From assembly GCA_903871465.1 (NCBI GenBank), contig CAIQHB010000044.1, positions 1 to 48,134 on the forward strand: 48,134 nt of DNA, in the 5' to 3' direction. Shown here in pieces: positions 45,177 through 48,134 of this stretch. The translations under genes and the position numbers were made by a program. The notes under the pieces were generated by a model. The model was not told the DNA's origin. It did no database searches and was given only the letters and a program-made list of their open reading frames with translations. This DNA is from an uncultured Methanosarcinales archaeon. GTDB taxonomy: Archaea > Halobacteriota > Methanosarcinia > Methanotrichales > Methanotrichaceae. Numbering within the stretch: the first letter of the stretch is position 1; each line of letters opens with the position of its first letter.

Positions 45177-46415
45177 AATCATTGTGATTTTATTCGCGGG
45201 GTAAAGGGGTAGAGAAGACCGCATCCTTTAGGTTGCGGATGAATCGTACCCCTTGTATAACCACCAAAAAACTATAAATCTAATAAAAGTCCTTAACATC
45301 TATTAACATGTACCGCACTATCAAAATAAAGCTAGATAAGTCTAATGAACTCATCCAGACAGCTCGGCTTTGGAATGCCGCCTGTCAGGATGTCATAGAC
45401 TACGGCTTTGCGGCACATGATTACAACAAAACCAGACTTAACAAGGCTACATACAAAGACCTCCGACAGAAGTATTCTACGCTGCCTTCCGCTCTTCTCC
45501 AAACCGCGAGGGATCAGGCCAGTGATATGCTCAAGAGGCTCAAATTTGAGAAAAAGCCTTTCAAGCATCCTTTCGGAGCGGTCAGATTCGACGTTAGAAC
45601 CATGAAAGTATTCTTAGAATCGGGATACTGCAAGCTCACAACAGTTTTTGGAAGACTGCGATATGACTTTCAATTAGCAAAATACTATGAGAAGTATGCT
45701 ACATGGAAAGTCATGAATGCTCAATTGAAAATAACCAAGAATGCGTGTTACCTTAATGTTCAAGTAGATCAACCCGACCCCGAAATAATTGCAGGGGATA
45801 AGAGGATTGGCGTAGATCTTGGAATCAATAACATAGCTGTATGTAGCGACAATACGTTCTGGCAATCCGGCCCAGTCAAAGCGGTCAAAGGCAAATATCA
45901 ATATTTGAGATCTAAAATTCAGTCCATAGGCACTCGATCAGCTAAAAGGAAGCTTCAAACCCTTTCAGGTCGAGAGAGACGGTTTCAGAAGGACTTGAAT
46001 CACCAAATCGCAAACTGGATAATATCTAAACCATATGACGTAATCGCTCTGGAAGATCTAACTCATATCAGGAACGGTAAGAAGAATAAGAAGCTTGGAA
46101 AATGGAGCTTCGCAGAACTACGAAGCATTGTAGAATATAAAGCGGCTGCTATCGGGAAGAAAGTAGTTGCCATATATCCAAGATATACTTCTCGGACATG
46201 TTCTAAGTGTGGGTTTCAGAAGAAAGAAAACCGCAATGGTAGAACTTTCAAATGCAAGAGATGTGGCTTCCAGATCAATGCAGATTTGAATGCGTCCAGG
46301 AACATCGCTACCTTCAGTAGAGCTGACCGTAGTAGGCTGCCTGTCAACCAGCCAATCGTAGCGAGCTAACTAATCATCAGCTACAAGCCCCGGCCTTTAG
46401 GCGGGGGTAGTTGAC
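45177..46415 (+). mobile_element. IS200/IS605-type (IS1341-like) element carrying tnpB only
   Basis: The ends can be placed from the ISDra2 rule: the left end follows the target TTGAT (45172-45176) and the right end closes with TTGAC (46411-46415), giving 1,239 bases. Each end has a subterminal hairpin with a TTTA loop: CCGCA-CC-TTTA-GG-TGCGG at 45219-45238 and CCCC-GCC-TTTA-GGC-GGGG at 46388-46406. No tnpA is present, so movement would need a TnpA in trans. The borders are inferred by analogy. Confidence 0.75.
45308..46369 (+). CDS. tnpB: TnpB RNA-guided nuclease
   Basis: A 353-residue TnpB with all RuvC residues visible: Asp170 (IGVDLGINNIAV), Glu249 (VIALEDLTHI) and Asp326 (INADLNASRNIA). 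The zinc knuckle C298-C301-C316-C319 lies in CSKCGF and CKRCGF. TnpB is guided by the element's right-end RNA to cut DNA next to the TAM, which favours retention of the element. The N-terminus MYRTIKIKLDKS is complete. No frameshift was found, so it may be active. Confidence 0.93.
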   Translation: MYRTIKIKLDKSNELIQTARLWNAACQDVIDYGFAAHDYNKTRLNKATYKDLRQKYSTLPSALLQTARDQASDMLKRLKFEKKPFKHPFGAVRFDVRTMKVFLESGYCKLTTVFGRLRYDFQLAKYYEKYATWKVMNAQLKITKNACYLNVQVDQPDPEIIAGDKRIGVDLGINNIAVCSDNTFWQSGPVKAVKGKYQYLRSKIQSIGTRSAKRKLQTLSGRERRFQKDLNHQIANWIISKPYDVIALEDLTHIRNGKKNKKLGKWSFAELRSIVEYKAAAIGKKVVAIYPRYTSRTCSKCGFQKKENRNGRTFKCKRCGFQINADLNASRNIATFSRADRSRLPVNQPIVAS

Positions 46416-46435
46416 GCAGATCTGAGTGACAACGA
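46270..46435 (+). ncRNA. Predicted right-end guide RNA (omegaRNA/reRNA)
   Basis: In known TnpB systems the RNA scaffold covers the 3' end of tnpB and the right end, and the guide is the sequence just past the element. Here the right-end hairpin is at 46388-46406 and the guide would begin at 46416 (GCAGATCTGAGTGACAACGA). The 5' border is arbitrary. Confidence 0.5.
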
Positions 46436-46574
46436 TTTCAGATTTTGACCAACAGTTTTATAAATTAAGTCGTCCTTTATACGATGCTGCATTGCGTCGA
46501 TCAAAGTGATTTGTTGAGATGTTTTCTGTGGCAGTTTCGATTCTTTGAATCGATTCAAAAGGTACGTGAATTAA
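46416..46574. promoter_or_regulatory. Spacer with TATA and a palindromic leader before the small zinc protein
   Basis: TATA-like TTTATAAATT (about 46456) and CTTTATACGATG (about 46476) precede a perfect 7-bp stem TCGATTC-TTT-GAATCGA at 46537-46553 in the leader of the next gene. Confidence 0.4.
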
Positions 46575-46781
46575 ATGTTTGAGCGAAAATATGAAAACAG
46601 TGGTAGTAGCAGCAGCAGCAGAGGCGGCTACAATAGTGGTCCGAGAGAAATGACAGATGTCACTTGTTCAGAATGCGGGAAGCAAACCCAGGTTCCCTTC
46701 AAGCCGGATGGATCTAGGCCGGTTTACTGCAGTGAGTGCTATCAGAAGCACAGACCTGCCAGGGCACCCCGAAGATACTAA
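46575..46781 (+). CDS. CxxC-x-CxxC small zinc-binding protein
   Basis: A 68-residue protein with a Ser/Gly-rich head (NSGSSSSSRGGYNSG), then DVTCSECGKQTQVPF and VYCSECYQKHRP, two CxxC knuckles. This CxxC plan with an intervening FKPDGSRPVYC turn is common in archaea and candidate-phyla proteins, often annotated as a small zinc-binding protein; it may bind nucleic acid. The basic tail RPARAPRRY supports that. Confidence 0.85.
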   Translation: MFERKYENSGSSSSSRGGYNSGPREMTDVTCSECGKQTQVPFKPDGSRPVYCSECYQKHRPARAPRRY

Positions 46782-46825
46782 GCTGATTTGATTATTATTA
46801 TAATCGATCTGTTTTAATTTGACAG

Positions 46826-46842
46826 CGTCCGCAACACGGACG
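46826..46842 (+). other. Perfect inverted repeat in the spacer after the small zinc protein
   Basis: CGTCCG (46826-46831), loop CAACA, CGGACG (46837-46842). A second GC-rich region follows at 46852-46875. It is either a terminator or a short structured transcript; there is no T-run right after the stem. Confidence 0.35.
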
Positions 46843-46955
46843 TAAACAGGACGCGGGGCGGAAACTCGCACCGCGTAAATTTTTAAACTCATCGCCGCAT
46901 GGCGCGGCTCTTTGAAAAGTTGGAATTATTGGCACGGGCTGAATGGAGCGACAAA

Positions 46956-47399
46956 ATGGTTGAGCATAAGCAGATCACAGTTTTTGATCCGGCATCAAAC
47001 GGAGTGATTGAGGTGGACGAAGGAATAGCTCCACTGCTCAAAGCCATCTGGGATTTCGGAATTACGACCTGCAATTCCTGCCAGGAGAACAGGCCCGGTG
47101 TAGTCTGGATAGAGTTTCTCACGACAGAAGACGCAGAGGCATTCTTGACCCATGTGGTATCCGGCATGGACCCGCTTGCCTGTCCTGAAGCTGATAACTG
47201 GCTTTACTCCCGAATAATTGGGGAGATTGGGGGATGGCAGTACAAAGCTCATCCTCATGATACAAGAGAATACCTGGACGATGATTTAGGGATAATAGAA
47301 TTGAACGCCACCGAGGCGTGTTCAATAGCACTCTCGTTATCGGTTAGATTTCCAGTTGCAGATTACGAAAGGCTGCTCGAACTGGTGGGAAGAAGATAG
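46956..47399 (+). CDS. Hypothetical protein with TCNSCQ motif
   Basis: I prefer the ATG at 46956: GGAG at 46945-46948 is 7 bases upstream, and a TATA-like TTTTTAAA at 46880-46887 would place transcription start after the ATG at 46899. The protein is then 147 residues, starting MVEHKQITVFDPASNGVIEV. A conserved-looking ITTCNSCQENRPGVVWIEF segment could bind a metal or hold a disulfide. I recognise no family. The 166-residue version from 46899 is the alternative. Confidence 0.65.
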   Translation: MVEHKQITVFDPASNGVIEVDEGIAPLLKAIWDFGITTCNSCQENRPGVVWIEFLTTEDAEAFLTHVVSGMDPLACPEADNWLYSRIIGEIGGWQYKAHPHDTREYLDDDLGIIELNATEACSIALSLSVRFPVADYERLLELVGRR

Positions 47400-47610
47400 T
47401 GTTGCCAGGCTGGAATAATTGGATGGATAATAGAAGATGGACAATAGAATAATGACGGTGTTCAAGACAATGTTTAATGACATTCGTCTTAAATTAAAAA
47501 TGACAGTCATATGTAGTAATAGCGGTCAATTGTTCGATAATAATTTGCAGATATTTGATTAAAATAGGGCATGTGGAGGAATTTATATCAAACAATCAGA
47601 GTCACCAGAA
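47400..47610. other. Spacer of about 200 bases, nothing recognised
   Basis: AT-rich, with GGAGGA at 47575-47580 that would suit a start near 47587, not the GTG at 47611. Confidence 0.4.
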
Positions 47611-47916
47611 GTGGAAAAATTTGGCTTTATAATATCTGAGCTCGGAAAACGAGGCGTGGTGGTACTGATGCATCGTCCCACGCGCTGGGGCTATGTCGTG
47701 GATGCTGTAATCCCCTCGGCAAAGATAGTTATTCTGAAGATGCCGGATCTGACCAAGCAGGTCAAAGTGGCCATGAGTCAGTTCAGGGATCTGATTAATC
47801 GGTTGGAGAGCGATGGATATCAAGTAGTCGTAATTCCCAAGAACCGCATGAACCAAGAGCAGATCAAAGCCTTCTGTGATAGGATCGCAGTCGAGCCTGC
47901 TCTTGCCGCAGCATGA
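47611..47916 (+). CDS. Hypothetical protein, unusual start
   Basis: A 101-residue protein (MEKFGFIISELGKRGVVVLM ... AKIVILKMPDLTKQVKVAM). No family was recognised. The GTG at 47611 lacks a Shine-Dalgarno, while GGAGGA lies 30 bases upstream. The same frame stays open there, with ATT (47581) or ATC (47587) as possible non-standard starts adding about eight to ten residues. The body looks like a compact alpha/beta protein. Confidence 0.6.
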   Translation: MEKFGFIISELGKRGVVVLMHRPTRWGYVVDAVIPSAKIVILKMPDLTKQVKVAMSQFRDLINRLESDGYQVVVIPKNRMNQEQIKAFCDRIAVEPALAAA

Positions 47917-48010
47917 TGGAATTGGGCATTTGTGCAAAATGATCTGCGGAGAAGAATGCGCAGATCAGTTACCTTTTCTATTCTCACATTCCTCCCTGAC
48001 CTCCCCGTAA

Positions 48011-48078
48011 TTTAGGCATACTATGATACATTTCGCTATCTCTAACCGAAATATATAAATACTATTATGTGCCTAAAT
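48011..48078. repeat. Near-perfect inverted repeat around a TATA box at an IS end
   Basis: ATTTAGGCATACTAT (about 48011-48025) is inverted against ATTATGTGCCTAAAT (about 48064-48078), the shared core being TTTAGGCA/TGCCTAAA. Between them is a TATA-like ATATATAAATAC (about 48050). It may be part of the insertion sequence end or an operator for the transposase. Confidence 0.45.
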
Positions 48079-48134
48079 ATGCACATGAAATCATTCACTC
48101 GCATCAAGAAGATAAATGGCCAAGAATACCTATA
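48067..48134 (+). CDS. IS1634-like (IS4-type) transposase, N-terminal part (runs off right edge)
   Basis: The frame from ATG 48067, 48079 or 48085 reads MHMKSFTRIKKINGQEYLY to the window end, the typical start of IS1634-type transposases common in Methanosarcinales. Only about 22 residues are visible, so the call rests on this short motif. Confidence 0.6.
   Translation, partial: MCLNMHMKSFTRIKKINGQEYL

Overview
The window looks like a chromosome segment of a methanogenic euryarchaeote, most likely a Methanothrix/Methanosaeta-type organism. The evidence is a set of archaeal genes in one stretch: a DRG-type GTPase, a UPF0212/DUF555 protein, an endonuclease Q-type PHP protein, an XPD-like Fe-S helicase, a minimal SufB/SufC pair, LarB, and archaeal TATA-type promoters. 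The genus is an inference; no marker gene here proves it.

Left part (1-25.3 kb): an AT-rich accessory region for surface glycans and secreted proteins. It opens with the 5' part of an IS5-type transposase leaving the left edge. It then has a glycosyltransferase-phosphotransferase fusion, a polysaccharide pyruvyl transferase-like protein, a PP-loop ATPase-like protein and three further glycosyltransferases, with spacers of 0.4-0.6 kb that hold repeats or decayed DNA. Two secreted peptidases, one papain-like and one metzincin-like, stand on opposite strands around one glycosyltransferase and carry the same C-terminal YRMYSP...DHFYTT repeats. An IS3 orfA remnant lies between them.

From 17.3 to 24.06 kb, all on the minus strand, is a CDP-sugar cassette: truncated rfbF, gtrA-like, rfbG, gtrB-like, an SDR, an acetolactate-synthase-like TPP enzyme and rfbH. 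Read together they predict CDP-glucose -> CDP-4-keto-6-deoxyglucose -> a 3,6-dideoxy-4-ketosugar -> a two-carbon branched (yersiniose-like) sugar, handed to a lipid-linked transfer and flipping pair. The cassette lies between two direct copies of a secreted-protein gene. The left copy lost its 5' end and the right copy lost its 3' flank, the geometry expected from single-crossover integration of a circle. The rfbF gene is cut exactly at the right repeat boundary.

Right part (25.3-48.1 kb): a richer-GC, housekeeping-like region. It has endonuclease Q, larB, a possible structured RNA, xseA-xseB, trpB-trpA with a candidate TGTAC operator over the TATA box, an SGNH hydrolase, a zinc ribbon, a YihY protein, sufC-sufB, lysA with an unknown partner, DUF555, the XPD-like helicase, a secreted Ser/Asn-rich protein with a seven-repeat propeller, a stand-alone Cas4-like protein, the DRG GTPase, a complete-looking TnpB element whose ends can be placed, small zinc proteins, and the 5' end of an IS1634-like transposase at the right edge. 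I saw no rRNA, tRNA or CRISPR array.
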